The position numbers and the translations under genes were made by a program. Below, piece after piece: positions 18,796 through 27,842 of a stretch of DNA of 64,000 bases. This DNA comes from Hydrogenophaga sp. (lineage in GTDB: Bacteria; Pseudomonadota; Gammaproteobacteria; Burkholderiales; Burkholderiaceae_C). The stretch's first letter is position 1. Every line of letters starts with the position of its first letter. The stretch covers positions 1 to 64,000 of the forward strand of contig JACVCO010000014.1 of the NCBI GenBank assembly GCA_016741995.1. Reading direction: 5' to 3'. The notes under the pieces were generated by a model. That model did not search any database and was not told where the DNA came from. It saw only the letters and a list, made by a program, of their open reading frames with translations.

Positions 18796-19868
18796 CGGAC
18801 CGCCCAGTCGCGCGGCAAGGCCGCACCGTGGCGCTTGAGGTCGTCGAGGTAGCCATTGAGCACCGCGCGCGCGGGCAGGCCCCGGCCTTCGAGTTCGTCG
18901 ACCCAGGTCTGCGCCGCGTTGGGCAACGCGTCGGCCCAGCGCTTGCGCTCGGCGGGCGGCAGTTCGTGCACCTGGGCACCGGCCGCCTGCGCCTGGGCCA
19001 GCATCAACCGGGCCGCGCGGTCCTGCGTCTCGGCGTAGCGGCGCGCGTACCCGGCGCCCACCTCGCGCAGCACCTGCTGCACCTCGGGCGGCAGGGCATC
19101 GAAGCGGCGCTTGCTGATGGCCGCTGCCCCCACGTACATGGCCCCGATACCGACCTTGGTGATGTGCGGTGCGACCTCGTGCAGACGCGCGCCCCAGGCA
19201 CCGGTGGCAAACGTCAGGGCCCCCTCGGACACGCCGGACTTGATGTCCTCGTGGTAGGTGGGCAACGAGCCGGCGATGGCCACCGCGCCGGTGTTGCGGA
19301 TCCAGTTGGCCGCGGGCCCGGGGGCGCTGATCTTGCGGCCCTTGAGATCGGCCAGCGAACGCACCGGAAAGCGCGACCAGAGGTGGTACGAGTCGACCGA
19401 CACGCCCGCCAGATAGACCAGGTTGTTGCGCGTCCAGGCGTCGGCCATGGCGGGCACCCGCGTCTGCAGTGCGGCCACCGCGGCGCTCACGGCGCCCACG
19501 TCGTCGGTGCCGAACGGCACCACGTAGCTCACGTTCTGCAGGGGAAAACGCGCCGCCTCGAACACCGTGCCCACGAAACCCAGGTCGGCCGTGCCATCGG
19601 CCAGGCCGCGGGACTCGCTGCCCACTTTCACGAGCGTTCCACCCCAGGCCCGCGTCCACTCGATGCGGTGGCGCCCGCCCTGGGCCGCGAGGCGGCGATC
19701 GACTTCGGGAATGAAGTATTCGTCGAGCAGCTTGACCCACAGGAACACCGGTGGGTGGCCGGCTGCGGCCGTCAACCGGTGCGTGGTCTGGGCCCACGCG
19801 GGTGGCGCGATGGCCAACGCGGCCGTGCCCGCCACGCACGCAACAACCCGGCGTCGCAACAATCCCAT
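18792..19868 (-). CDS. dctP: TRAP transporter solute-binding protein (DctP family)
   Basis: A 358-residue periplasmic binding protein with a signal peptide (MGLLRRRVVACVAGTAALAI, cleavage after PAWA). Its DctP-like body includes GGTLVKVGSESRGLADGTAD, DLKGRKISAPGPAANWI and EVQQVLREVGAGYARRYAE. The start is fixed by an AGGAG site 7 nt upstream. The adjacent cyclase-family hydrolase may process the imported acid. Positions 19869-20011 upstream contain GC-rich inverted repeats but no clear promoter. Confidence 0.9.
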   Translation of the reverse strand: MGLLRRRVVACVAGTAALAIAPPAWAQTTHRLTAAAGHPPVFLWVKLLDEYFIPEVDRRLAAQGGRHRIEWTRAWGGTLVKVGSESRGLADGTADLGFVGTVFEAARFPLQNVSYVVPFGTDDVGAVSAAVAALQTRVPAMADAWTRNNLVYLAGVSVDSYHLWSRFPVRSLADLKGRKISAPGPAANWIRNTGAVAIAGSLPTYHEDIKSGVSEGALTFATGAWGARLHEVAPHITKVGIGAMYVGAAAISKRRFDALPPEVQQVLREVGAGYARRYAETQDRAARLMLAQAQAAGAQVHELPPAERKRWADALPNAAQTWVDELEGRGLPARAVLNGYLDDLKRHGAALPRDWAVR

Positions 19869-20011
19869 GGGTGGCTCCTGTTTCGCGCGCACGACCTCGC
19901 CCGCGCGGCGGCGCATTGTGGCGATGCGCGCGGCGATCTACCCCGGGGGGTGAGTGGACGCGGGGGCCCGGCGGCCGGGCATCGGGACCAACCCGGGCGC
20001 GGCGACGCCGC

Positions 20012-20803
20012 TCAGGCGCCGTGGCAGCGCTTGAACTTCTTGCCGCTGCCGCACCAGCACGGGTCGTTGCGGCCCGGGGCGGCGGCCTGGCGCAGCGGCT
20101 GCACCCGCGGGCCCAGGCTGGCCCAGATGCGGTGCAGGTCGTACACGGCCCAGAGCGCGGCCGCGAAATGGTCCAGGCGCGCCTCGCTCACGCTGGGCGG
20201 GGCCTGCTCGTCGTGCAGGTTCACGGCAGGCGCGCCGGTGTCGTCCTGCGTGAGCACGTCGACGCTGTCCAGCGCTTCCTCGATCCATTGCGCGGTTTCC
20301 CGGTCGCGCGGCAGCGCCCATTCCTCGTCCCACTGCTCGACCACGAACAGGAAGCCCAGGGCCCACACCTGGCCGTAGGACGGCACGGGCTGGTCGGCCG
20401 GCGGGCGCTCGCTCTCGGGCAGCGTGGCGAGCGCACCGCGCACGTCCATCACCTCGGGGTGGTAGCTGCGCTCGTCGTCCAGGCCTTGCACTTCGGTGGC
20501 GAGTGCGGTGCGCACCTCGGCCTCGCGGCGCGCCCACAGCGCCATGAAGCGCTCGTAGACCGCGGTGTTGGGGAAGTGGGTGCCTTCGGCCTGCGGCAGC
20601 GTGGGGAGATCGCCGGTGCCCAGCAGCAAGGGCAACCACTCGGCGCTCGGCACGGGGCGACGCGTGCAGACCAGCGCGGCCAGCGCGCCTTCGAGGAACT
20701 CCCATTCGGGCACCTCTTCGTCGCGCGTGCGCAGCTCGTCGAGCAGCGCATCGAGTTCGTCGAAATCGGCGCCGGCCAGCGGCGCGCCAGGGTCTTGGCT
20801 CAT
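20012..20803 (-). CDS. UPF0149/YecA-like protein with C-terminal SEC-C zinc motif
   Basis: A 263-residue protein with a helical YecA/UPF0149-like N-terminal region (ELDALLDELRTRDEEVPEWE, FLEGALAALVC) and a C-terminal SEC-C metal motif, GRNDPCWCGSGKKFKRCHG, with the Cys-x-Cys and Cys-His ligands intact. SEC-C motifs bind zinc and often contact SecB or ribosomes; the role here is unknown. It is a single gene, upstream of but separated from dctP by 143 nt. Confidence 0.86.
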   Translation of the reverse strand: MSQDPGAPLAGADFDELDALLDELRTRDEEVPEWEFLEGALAALVCTRRPVPSAEWLPLLLGTGDLPTLPQAEGTHFPNTAVYERFMALWARREAEVRTALATEVQGLDDERSYHPEVMDVRGALATLPESERPPADQPVPSYGQVWALGFLFVVEQWDEEWALPRDRETAQWIEEALDSVDVLTQDDTGAPAVNLHDEQAPPSVSEARLDHFAAALWAVYDLHRIWASLGPRVQPLRQAAAPGRNDPCWCGSGKKFKRCHGA

Positions 20804-20860
20804 GGGGCTACGGGCCTGCGGGCCGGCAAAAGCCGGGCAGTGTAGCCGCGCCCCGCGGGG

Positions 20861-21064
20861 TCAGTGGTGGCGGTGCGGATCGAGCTCGCCAGCGCCAAAG
20901 GCCAGCGCCGCCAACGCCGAGGGCGCAGGCGACACGGGCTCGCGCGCGGTGCCGGTGGCTTCGCGCGGCGGGCTCTGCGTGCCGCGCCAGGCGTCCTGCA
21001 GCAGTTGCCAGGCGCGGGGCGCCACCTTCATCGAATCGGCCTCGTCCATCGGGTTGGGGGACAT
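20861..21064 (-). CDS. Small hypothetical protein (67 aa)
   Basis: A 67-codon frame, MSPNPMDEADSMKVAPRAWQ to DPHRHH, preceded at 7 nt by a strong AAGGAG ribosome binding site. It lacks a signal peptide or membrane helix and has a Pro/Ala-rich middle and a His-rich end. It lies divergently from the FMN glutamate-synthase-like gene (158 nt between starts). No family is recognised; the ribosome binding site is the main evidence that it is real. Confidence 0.6.
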   Translation of the reverse strand: MSPNPMDEADSMKVAPRAWQLLQDAWRGTQSPPREATGTAREPVSPAPSALAALAFGAGELDPHRHH

Positions 21065-21222
21065 CGCGATCTCCTTGCGGTGCAGGCACTGCCAGGGCCC
21101 GTCCGCGCTGCCTGCCCCGCGCGGTGGGTGATGAAGGCCATTGTTCGCTTGTACAGGCACCTCGCCAATAATGTCCGCACGCCATTTCGCGGCCCCACGT
21201 GCCGCCCGTCCGAAGCCCACCG

Positions 21223-22848
21223 ATGCTCGATCGACTCAACGCCGTCTATCCGGTCCGCTATACCGCTCTCGCTTTGTGCGCCGTGCTGGCGCTGCTCAGC
21301 CTGTTCACGCTGGTGGCGTTCGGCGTGGGCGGTTTCTGGTTCCTGTTGTTCGGTGCGCTCAGCGCCATCGGTGCGTGGGATCTGCGGCAATCGCGCAGCT
21401 CGATCCTGCGCAACTACCCGGTGATCGGGCACCTGCGCTTCATGCTCGAGTACGTGCGCCCCGAGATCCGCCAGTACTTCCTCGAGAGCGACACCGAAGC
21501 ACAACCGTTCTCGCGCAGCCAGCGCAGCCTGGTCTATGCGCGCGCCAAGGGGGAGACCGACAAGCGCCCCTTCGGCTCCCAACTGGACATGAAGCAGAAC
21601 GGACACGAGTGGATCAACCACTCGATCGCGCCGACCACGCTGGCCACGCACGATTTCCGCATCGCCATCGGTGGCCCCGATTGCACGCAGCCTTACGAGG
21701 CCAGCGTGTTCAACATCTCGGCCATGAGCTTCGGCGCGCTCTCGGCGAACGCAATCCAGGCGCTCAACGCGGGGGCCGCGCGCGGGCACTTCGCGCACGA
21801 CACGGGCGAGGGTTCGATCTCGGCCTGGCACCGGCTGCACGGCGGGGACCTGATCTGGGAGATCGGCTCGGGCTACTTCGGCTGCCGCGACGACAACGGC
21901 CGCTTCAGCGAAGAGAAGTTCGTGGCCAACGCGATCGACCCGCAGGTGAAGATGATCGAGCTCAAGCTGAGCCAGGGCGCCAAGCCGGGCCACGGCGGCG
22001 TGCTGCCGGGCGCCAAGGTCACCGCGGAAATCGCCGCCGCGCGCGGCGTGCCCGAAGGCATCGACTGCATTTCGCCGGCCGCCCACAGCGCGTTCGCCAC
22101 GCCGCTGGAGATGATGGCCTTCATCGCGAAGCTGCGCACGCTCTCGGGTGGCAAACCGGTGGGCATCAAGCTCTGCATCGGCCACCCGTGGGAATGGTTC
22201 GCCATTGTCAAGGCCATGCTGCAGACCGGCATCACGCCGGATTTCATCGTTGTCGATGGCGCCGAGGGCGGCACCGGCGCGGCGCCGCTGGAGTTCACCG
22301 ACCACGTGGGCGCGCCGCTGCAGGAAGGCCTGCGCCTGGTGCACAACACGCTGGTGGGCGTGAACCTGCGCGAGCGCATCCGCATCGGCTGCGCGGGCAA
22401 GGTGGTGAGCGCGTTCGACCTCGCGCGCGCCATCGCCATCGGTGCCGACTGGTGCAACAGCGCGCGCGGCTTCATGTTCGCGCTGGGCTGCATCCAGGCG
22501 CAGCACTGCCACACCGGCCAGTGCCCCACAGGCGTGACCACGCAGGACCCGCTGCGCCAGCAGGCGCTGGTGGTGCCCGACAAGGCCGAGCGGGTGTGGC
22601 GCTTCCACCAGAACACGCTGAAGGCGCTGAAGGAACTGGTGCAGGCCGCCGGCCTGAGCCATCCGGTGGACATCACGGCCCACCACCTGGTGCGCCGCGT
22701 GAGCGACAACGAGGTGCGCCTGCTGGCCAACCTGTTGCCCACCACCGCGCCGGGCGCCCTGCTCGACGACGACGTGGATGGCGAACACGCGGTGTTCACC
22801 ACCTGGTGGCGGCGCGCGCGCGCCGACAGCTTTGCGCTGGCGCCCTGA
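21223..22848 (+). CDS. FMN-binding glutamate-synthase-domain membrane protein
   Basis: A 541-residue protein with two N-terminal membrane segments (ALALCAVLALLSLFTLVAFG, FWFLLFGALSAIGAWDLRQS) followed by a glutamate-synthase central/FMN barrel domain: NISAMSFGALSANAIQALN, GEGSISAWHRLHGGDLIWEI, GAKPGHGGVLPG and VDGAEGGTGAAPLEF. A Cys cluster, GCIQAQHCHTGQCPTGV, could hold an iron-sulfur centre. It has no glutaminase domain, so it is not a complete GltB. The physiological reaction is unknown. Confidence 0.88.
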   Translation: MLDRLNAVYPVRYTALALCAVLALLSLFTLVAFGVGGFWFLLFGALSAIGAWDLRQSRSSILRNYPVIGHLRFMLEYVRPEIRQYFLESDTEAQPFSRSQRSLVYARAKGETDKRPFGSQLDMKQNGHEWINHSIAPTTLATHDFRIAIGGPDCTQPYEASVFNISAMSFGALSANAIQALNAGAARGHFAHDTGEGSISAWHRLHGGDLIWEIGSGYFGCRDDNGRFSEEKFVANAIDPQVKMIELKLSQGAKPGHGGVLPGAKVTAEIAAARGVPEGIDCISPAAHSAFATPLEMMAFIAKLRTLSGGKPVGIKLCIGHPWEWFAIVKAMLQTGITPDFIVVDGAEGGTGAAPLEFTDHVGAPLQEGLRLVHNTLVGVNLRERIRIGCAGKVVSAFDLARAIAIGADWCNSARGFMFALGCIQAQHCHTGQCPTGVTTQDPLRQQALVVPDKAERVWRFHQNTLKALKELVQAAGLSHPVDITAHHLVRRVSDNEVRLLANLLPTTAPGALLDDDVDGEHAVFTTWWRRARADSFALAP

Positions 22849-22857
22849 AGCCGGGGC

Positions 22858-23733
22858 TCAGGTTCGCGCGTCGTCTTCGTTGACGCGCTCGGTGCGCAGC
22901 AACCGGCCGCGCGCGTCGTAGAACTTGCGCTGCAGCAGCACGCCGCGCTCGCCGTGTTCGTCCTCGCGCTGCAGCGCACCGCCGCGCGCGTGGTACCGCT
23001 GCCAGCCGAACAGGCGGCCGTTGCGCTCGCGGTTGACGGCAGCGGGCGAGCCGTCTTCGTAGAAGCTGCTGGTCTCGCGCCACTCGTCGCGGCCGAGCCG
23101 GCGCACCGTCTGCTCCAGCTTGAGCCGGCCATCGAGGTACCACTGCCGGATGCGCCGCTCGCGGCCTTCGGCCCACTCCACTTCCTGCGTGATCTGGCCC
23201 GATTCGGCGTACTCGCGCCCGGTGCCTTCGCGCCCGCGGTAGTTCTGCGGCGCGGGCTCCAACAGATCGATCTCGTGCCGCAGTTGCCCCGAGGGGTAGT
23301 ACACGCGCTTGATGCGCCGATCGGGCGCGTCCGCGTGGTCGACGAACTCTTCGCTGCGCACCAGCGCACCCTGGGGGTTGACGATGGTCTGGCGCATCAG
23401 CACGCCGCGCAGGTAGCTCACCGTGCCCAGGGCCTTGCCGGGCTCGCGGTAGAGCGTGGTCTCGCGCGCCTGGCCATCGTGGCCGCAGGGCTGGCGATCG
23501 GCGGGCAGCAGGCTGGCCGGGGCGCAGCGCAGTTCCGCCAGGCTGCCGTCGGGCCAGCGGCGCAGCAGCACCGAGGCGCGGCGGCCATCGGCGGTCATCA
23601 CGCGTTCGAGCGCGGAGCCATCGGGCGCACGGCACTGCTGCAGGCCACCGGGGCCGGGGGCGGTGCAGCGCAGTTCGTCGGCGGTGGCGCCGCCCGCCAG
23701 GGCCGCGCAAACGAGGGCGGCCCAGGGTTTCAC
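22858..23733 (-). CDS. YwqK/MORN-like repeat protein with signal peptide
   Basis: A 291-residue protein beginning at a GTG that overlaps the PIN gene stop (GTGA). It has a signal peptide (VKPWAALVCAALAGGATA) and then at least six repeats of the YwqK/MORN-variant type, e.g. RVYYPSGQLRHEIDL, REYAESGQITQEVEWAEG, RQWYLDGRLKLEQTV and SFYEDGSPAAVNRERNG. Such proteins are sometimes labelled YwqK-family antitoxins, but export argues against inhibiting a cytoplasmic nuclease. The function is unknown. Confidence 0.82.
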   Translation of the reverse strand: MKPWAALVCAALAGGATADELRCTAPGPGGLQQCRAPDGSALERVMTADGRRASVLLRRWPDGSLAELRCAPASLLPADRQPCGHDGQARETTLYREPGKALGTVSYLRGVLMRQTIVNPQGALVRSEEFVDHADAPDRRIKRVYYPSGQLRHEIDLLEPAPQNYRGREGTGREYAESGQITQEVEWAEGRERRIRQWYLDGRLKLEQTVRRLGRDEWRETSSFYEDGSPAAVNRERNGRLFGWQRYHARGGALQREDEHGERGVLLQRKFYDARGRLLRTERVNEDDART

Positions 23734-24149
23734 GCCACATCCTCCGGCAATACCGCGGGCAAGCCCACGCACACGCCGACGCGCGCAAGCCGGCGCGTGA
23801 GCGCCAGCACTTGCGCATCCTTGCTCAACAGCGTGGCCTGGTGCGCCACCGCGAGGTCGATGAAGCGCTGGTCGTCCGGGTCGCGGCAGGTGAAGGCGGC
23901 CTTGGGCGCGGGCTCGACGCGGCGCGCGTGGCGGTCGAAGGCGGCAAGCACGGCGGCCGGCCCGGCCGGCTCAAGCCGGCGCGCGATGTGCGGGTAGTCG
24001 AGCACACGCTGCAGTTCGTCGCGCATGGCCTCGCTGGCGAGCCAGTCGGCGCGGCCTTCGTTCAGCGCGGCGCGCAGGGCCGTGCAGGCCGGGTCGTCGA
24101 AAACGAACAGGTCGAGCACGACGTTGGTGTCGATGACGACCGTGCGCAT
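23730..24149 (-). CDS. PIN-domain nuclease (putative toxin-type)
   Basis: A 139-residue PIN domain. The first acidic residue is in TVVIDTNVVLDLFVFDD, with further acidic positions in the DPDDQRFIDLAV block, and the typical ending ALTRRLARVGV. The family contains VapC-like RNases and tRNA- or rRNA-processing nucleases. There is no adjacent small antitoxin; it is 2 nt after the THUMP methyltransferase and overlaps the YwqK-like gene, so a housekeeping RNA role is as likely as a toxin role. Confidence 0.85.
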   Translation of the reverse strand: MRTVVIDTNVVLDLFVFDDPACTALRAALNEGRADWLASEAMRDELQRVLDYPHIARRLEPAGPAAVLAAFDRHARRVEPAPKAAFTCRDPDDQRFIDLAVAHQATLLSKDAQVLALTRRLARVGVCVGLPAVLPEDVA

Positions 24150-24151
24150 GC

Positions 24152-25435
24152 TCAGGCCTCGGTGTGCTCGGTGCGCGGCTTGCGCGCGGTGAGATCGAAG
24201 CGGAACAACCGGCACTCGATCGGGCCGTTCCAGAGCGGCACGCGACGCGACTCCTTGAGCCGCATGCGGCCGGGCAGCTTCAGGTCGGGCGTGAGCAGCC
24301 AGGCGCTCCAGCCCGCGTAGTGCGACTTCCAGTGTGCGGCCAGCCGCTCGAAGAAGGCGTCGGCGGTCTCGCCGTCGTCGTCGCGCGCCTGCTCACGGCC
24401 CACCGTGAAGGTGCGCGCGCGCTCGGCCGCGTTGCGGCCCGCCACGCCCGCGGCGGCGATGCGCTCGCCATACGGCGGGTTGAGCAGCAGCACGCCCGCG
24501 CGCGGGGTCGGGGGCAGACGCTGCAGCGCGTCGCCGCCGCGCAGCTCGATGGCCTGGGCCACGTGCGCGCGCGCGGCGTTGCGCTGCGCGAAATCGACCA
24601 TGCGGAAGGCCACGTCGCTACCGAAGACGATGGGCGGGTGGCCGTCGGGCCAGGGCCGCTCGGCCTGGCGGGCCTCGTCGTGCAGCGCGTACCACACGTG
24701 GGGTTGGTAGGGCAGCAGCTTCTCGAAGGCAAAGCGGCGCTCGCCACCCGGTGCGATGTTCAGCGCGATCTGTGCGGCCTCGATCGGCACCGTGCCGCTG
24801 CCGCAGCACGGGTCCACCAGTGGCGGCACGTCGGCCAGCGTGGCGGCTTCGCGCGCGAGCACGTCCCAGCCGGTGGCGGCGATCATGGCCGCGGCCAGGG
24901 TTTCCTTCAGCGGCGCATCGCCCTTGTCTTCGCGCCAGCCGCGCTTGAACAAGGGTTCACCGGTGGTGTCGATGTAGAGCGTGAGCGACTCGGCCGTGAG
25001 GTGGCCGTACAGGCGCACGTCGGGGCGCTGCGTGTCGACGCTGGGGCGTTCGCCGCGCTTGTCGCGAAAGCGGTCGCACACCGCGTCCTTGATCTTGAGG
25101 GCAGCGAAGTTCAGGCTCTGCAGCGGGCTGTGCTGCGCGGTGAGTTCGACCTTGATGGTCTGCTTCGGTGTGAACCAGATTTCCCAGGCCACGTCCATGG
25201 CGGCGCGGTACAGGTCGTCCTCGCTGCGGTAGGGGCCATGCCACAGCCGAACCAGCACACGTTGTGCGAGCCGGCTGTGCAGGTTCAGGCGCATCGCGTC
25301 GCGCCACGAGGCTTCGAGCGACACGCCCCCGCGCGAGCGTTGCATGGCGTCGATGCCGGTGATGCGTTGCACCTCGGTGGCGAGGAAGTCTTCCACGCCG
25401 GCGGCGCAGGGCAGAAAAAGCTGGAGCTGGTTCAC
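24152..25435 (-). CDS. THUMP-domain 23S rRNA methyltransferase-like protein (RlmL N-terminal type)
   Basis: A 427-residue protein with an N-terminal THUMP-type RNA-binding region (about 1-160) and a Rossmann methyltransferase domain containing VDPCCGSGTVPIEAA (SAM motif I) and LLLNPPYGER (NPPY, N-methylation of a base). RlmL makes m2G2445 in 23S rRNA; this copy lacks the fused RlmK half of E. coli RlmKL. The GTG start overlaps the rpoN stop as GTGA, so it is translationally coupled to sigma-54. Confidence 0.88.
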   Translation of the reverse strand: MNQLQLFLPCAAGVEDFLATEVQRITGIDAMQRSRGGVSLEASWRDAMRLNLHSRLAQRVLVRLWHGPYRSEDDLYRAAMDVAWEIWFTPKQTIKVELTAQHSPLQSLNFAALKIKDAVCDRFRDKRGERPSVDTQRPDVRLYGHLTAESLTLYIDTTGEPLFKRGWREDKGDAPLKETLAAAMIAATGWDVLAREAATLADVPPLVDPCCGSGTVPIEAAQIALNIAPGGERRFAFEKLLPYQPHVWYALHDEARQAERPWPDGHPPIVFGSDVAFRMVDFAQRNAARAHVAQAIELRGGDALQRLPPTPRAGVLLLNPPYGERIAAAGVAGRNAAERARTFTVGREQARDDDGETADAFFERLAAHWKSHYAGWSAWLLTPDLKLPGRMRLKESRRVPLWNGPIECRLFRFDLTARKPRTEHTEA

Positions 25436-27048
25436 AAGGACTTGCGAAGATTGGCCGGGGCGATGCGCATGGCCTCGCGGTACTTGGCCACGGTGCGGCG
25501 CGCGCACTCGATGCCCTGCTCCTTGAGCAGATCGGACAGCTGGTTGTCCGACAGCGGCTTGGCCGCTTCTTCGGCCGCGATGAACTGCTTGAGCAGTGCA
25601 CGCACCGCCGTGCTGGAGGCGTTGCCACCGGTTTCGGTGCCGAGCGAGGAGCCGAAGAAGTACTTGAGCTCGTAGGTGCCGAAGGGCGTGGCCATGTACT
25701 TGGCGGTGGTCACGCGGCTGATGGTGGATTCGTGCAGGCCGAGTTCGTCGGCGATCTCGCGCAGCACCAGGGGGCGCATGGCGAGTTCGCCGTGCATGAA
25801 GAAGTTGCGCTGGCGTTCCACGATGGCGCTGGAGACGCGCAGGATGGTGTCGAAGCGCTGCTGGATGTTCTTGATGAACCAGCGCGCCTCCTGCAGGCGC
25901 TGCTGCATGGCGGCGTGGCCGCCTTCGCCGCCGTCGCGCGCGCCGCGGTTCTGGCGCAGCGCGTTGGCGTACACGTCGTGCACGCGCAGGCGCGGCATCA
26001 CGTCGGGGTTGAGGATGACCTTGAAGCCGCGGCCGGCACGCGTGACGATCACGTCGGGCACGACGATGTTGCGCTCCACATCGACAAAGCGGCGGCCCGG
26101 CTTGGGCTCCAGGCGGGCGATGAGCGTGAGCGCGGCGCGCACGGTCTCGTCGTCGAGCCGGCAGGCGCTGCAGAGCTTGCGGATGTCGCGCTTGGCCACG
26201 AGTTCGAGCGGTTGCGCGCACAGCGCGAGCGCGGCGCGCGCCTCGGCCGTGTTGCGCAGTTCCAGGATCTGCAGGCGCAGGCATTCGGCGAGATCGCGCG
26301 CGCCCACGCCGGGTGGGTCCATGTGCTGCAGCCACTGCAAGGCGGTGCGCAGCAACTGCTCGGCCGCTTCGCGCCGCCCCAGCGCCACTTCGGGATCGTG
26401 CTCGGGCAAGGCCACGCCCTGCAGGCGCAGGAACGCCGGGGCCAGGGCCTCCAGGGCGTCCTCGAGGTAGCCGTCGTCGTCGAGCGACTCGATCAGGAAG
26501 AACAGCGCGGCGCGGTCTTCGTCGCCGAGGCGAAGGCAGCGCGCCTGCTCGTGCAGGTGATCCTGCAGCGAGATCTGGGCGCGCGCGAGTTCGGCCGCGC
26601 TGGCCGTTTCGTCGTCGCCACCGCTTCCCGCGTTGCGCGCGGGCGCATCGCCGCCCCACTCGCTGTCGTCGGGCGCGATCTCCACCGAGCCGTCGCCTTC
26701 CCAGCTTTCTTCGACCGGGCTCGCGCCATCCAGCCGCGCCTCCAGCGCATCGGCGTCGCCGCCATCACCGGTGTCGGCGCTGTCGCTGCTGGCGGAGGCC
26801 GGGCCGGATGCGGCGGCGTCGACGATCTGCTCGCCCGCGCTCACGGGCGCGTCGGCGGCCCCGGCCACGCCGAAGTCCTCGCGTTCGCTGCCGTCTTCGG
26901 CACGTTCCAGAAAGGGGTTCTCGTCGAGCATCTGCTCGACCTCCTGCGCCATCTCCAGCGTGGAGAGCTGCAACAGGCGGATCGATTGCTGCAACTGGGG
27001 CGTGAGCGCCAGATGCTGCGAGACGCGCAGCGACAGGCTCTGCTTCAT
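25432..27048 (-). CDS. rpoN: RNA polymerase sigma-54 factor
   Basis: Directs transcription from -24/-12 promoters with enhancer-binding activators. The 538 residues contain the Gln/Leu-rich region I (SLSLRVSQHLALTPQLQQSI), an unusually acidic Ser/Ala/Asp-rich region II at about 55-150, the core-binding region III, the HTH in LREIADELGLHESTISRVT and the RpoN box ARRTVAKYRE near the C-terminus. Its ATG shares a base with the lptB stop (TGATG). In many relatives hpf follows; here it is a THUMP methyltransferase. Confidence 0.97.
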   Translation of the reverse strand: MKQSLSLRVSQHLALTPQLQQSIRLLQLSTLEMAQEVEQMLDENPFLERAEDGSEREDFGVAGAADAPVSAGEQIVDAAASGPASASSDSADTGDGGDADALEARLDGASPVEESWEGDGSVEIAPDDSEWGGDAPARNAGSGGDDETASAAELARAQISLQDHLHEQARCLRLGDEDRAALFFLIESLDDDGYLEDALEALAPAFLRLQGVALPEHDPEVALGRREAAEQLLRTALQWLQHMDPPGVGARDLAECLRLQILELRNTAEARAALALCAQPLELVAKRDIRKLCSACRLDDETVRAALTLIARLEPKPGRRFVDVERNIVVPDVIVTRAGRGFKVILNPDVMPRLRVHDVYANALRQNRGARDGGEGGHAAMQQRLQEARWFIKNIQQRFDTILRVSSAIVERQRNFFMHGELAMRPLVLREIADELGLHESTISRVTTAKYMATPFGTYELKYFFGSSLGTETGGNASSTAVRALLKQFIAAEEAAKPLSDNQLSDLLKEQGIECARRTVAKYREAMRIAPANLRKSL

Positions 27049-27842
27049 CACATTCTGAAGTGTTCGCCAAGGTACACGCGGCGCACATCCGCGTTCTCGA
27101 CGATTTCCGACGGCGTGCCGCTGGTGAGCACGTGGCCGTCGTTGATGATGTAAGCGCGGTCGCAGATACCCAGGGTCTCGCGCACGTTGTGGTCGGTGAT
27201 CAGCACGCCGATGCCGCGCGACTTGAGGAAGCCGATGATGCGCTGGATCTCGATCACCGCGATGGGATCGATGCCCGCGAACGGTTCGTCGAGCAGGATG
27301 AAGCGCGGGTTGGTGGCCAGCGCGCGCGCGATCTCCACACGGCGGCGCTCGCCACCGGACAGTGCGGGCGCCGGCGAATCGCGCAAATGCTCCACGTGCA
27401 GGTCGCGCAGCAAGGCGTCCAGGCGCTCGTCGATCGCGGCCGCGCCCAGCACCCGGCCCCGCTCGTCCTCCTGCAACTCGAGCACCGCGCGCACGTTCTG
27501 CGCCACGGTGAGCTTGCGAAAGATGGACGCTTCCTGCGGCAGGTAACCCAGGCCCAGGCGCGCGCGGCGGTGGATCGGCAGGCGCTCGATCGACTGCCCG
27601 TCCAGCAGGATCTGCCCGCCATCGGCGCGCAGCAGGCCCACCAGCATGTAGAACGAGGTGGTCTTGCCGGCGCCGTTGGGCCCGAGCAGGCCCACCACCT
27701 CGCCCTTGTCGACGGCGAGCGAGACATCCTTGACCACCAGGCGGCTGCCATAGGACTTCTTGAGCCCGCGCGCCACCAGCCGGCTGACCCCGGCCATCAC
27801 CTGGGTCGACGCGAATTCGGTTTGCGGCGCCATGCGGCTCAC
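27048..27842 (-). CDS. lptB: LPS export ABC transporter ATPase LptB
   Basis: ATPase of the LptB2FGC complex that moves lipopolysaccharide to the outer membrane. It has Walker [11 protein letters not shown], the signature [16 protein letters not shown], Walker [13 protein letters not shown] and the switch His in [11 protein letters not shown]. The listed start is a GTG overlapping the lptA stop (GTGA); an ATG 9 nt further in (27833) is an equally plausible start. The N-terminal ~20 residues are an extension compared with E. coli LptB. Confidence 0.95.
   Translation of the reverse strand: MSRMAPQTEFASTQVMAGVSRLVARGLKKSYGSRLVVKDVSLAVDKGEVVGLLGPNGAGKTTSFYMLVGLLRADGGQILLDGQSIERLPIHRRARLGLGYLPQEASIFRKLTVAQNVRAVLELQEDERGRVLGAAAIDERLDALLRDLHVEHLRDSPAPALSGGERRRVEIARALATNPRFILLDEPFAGIDPIAVIEIQRIIGFLKSRGIGVLITDHNVRETLGICDRAYIINDGHVLTSGTPSEIVENADVRRVYLGEHFRM

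Noticed and set aside
22858..24149. PIN plus YwqK as a proven toxin-antitoxin system
   Set aside because: The YwqK-like protein has a signal peptide, and the pair continues a housekeeping chain from rpoN; kept only as a hypothesis.
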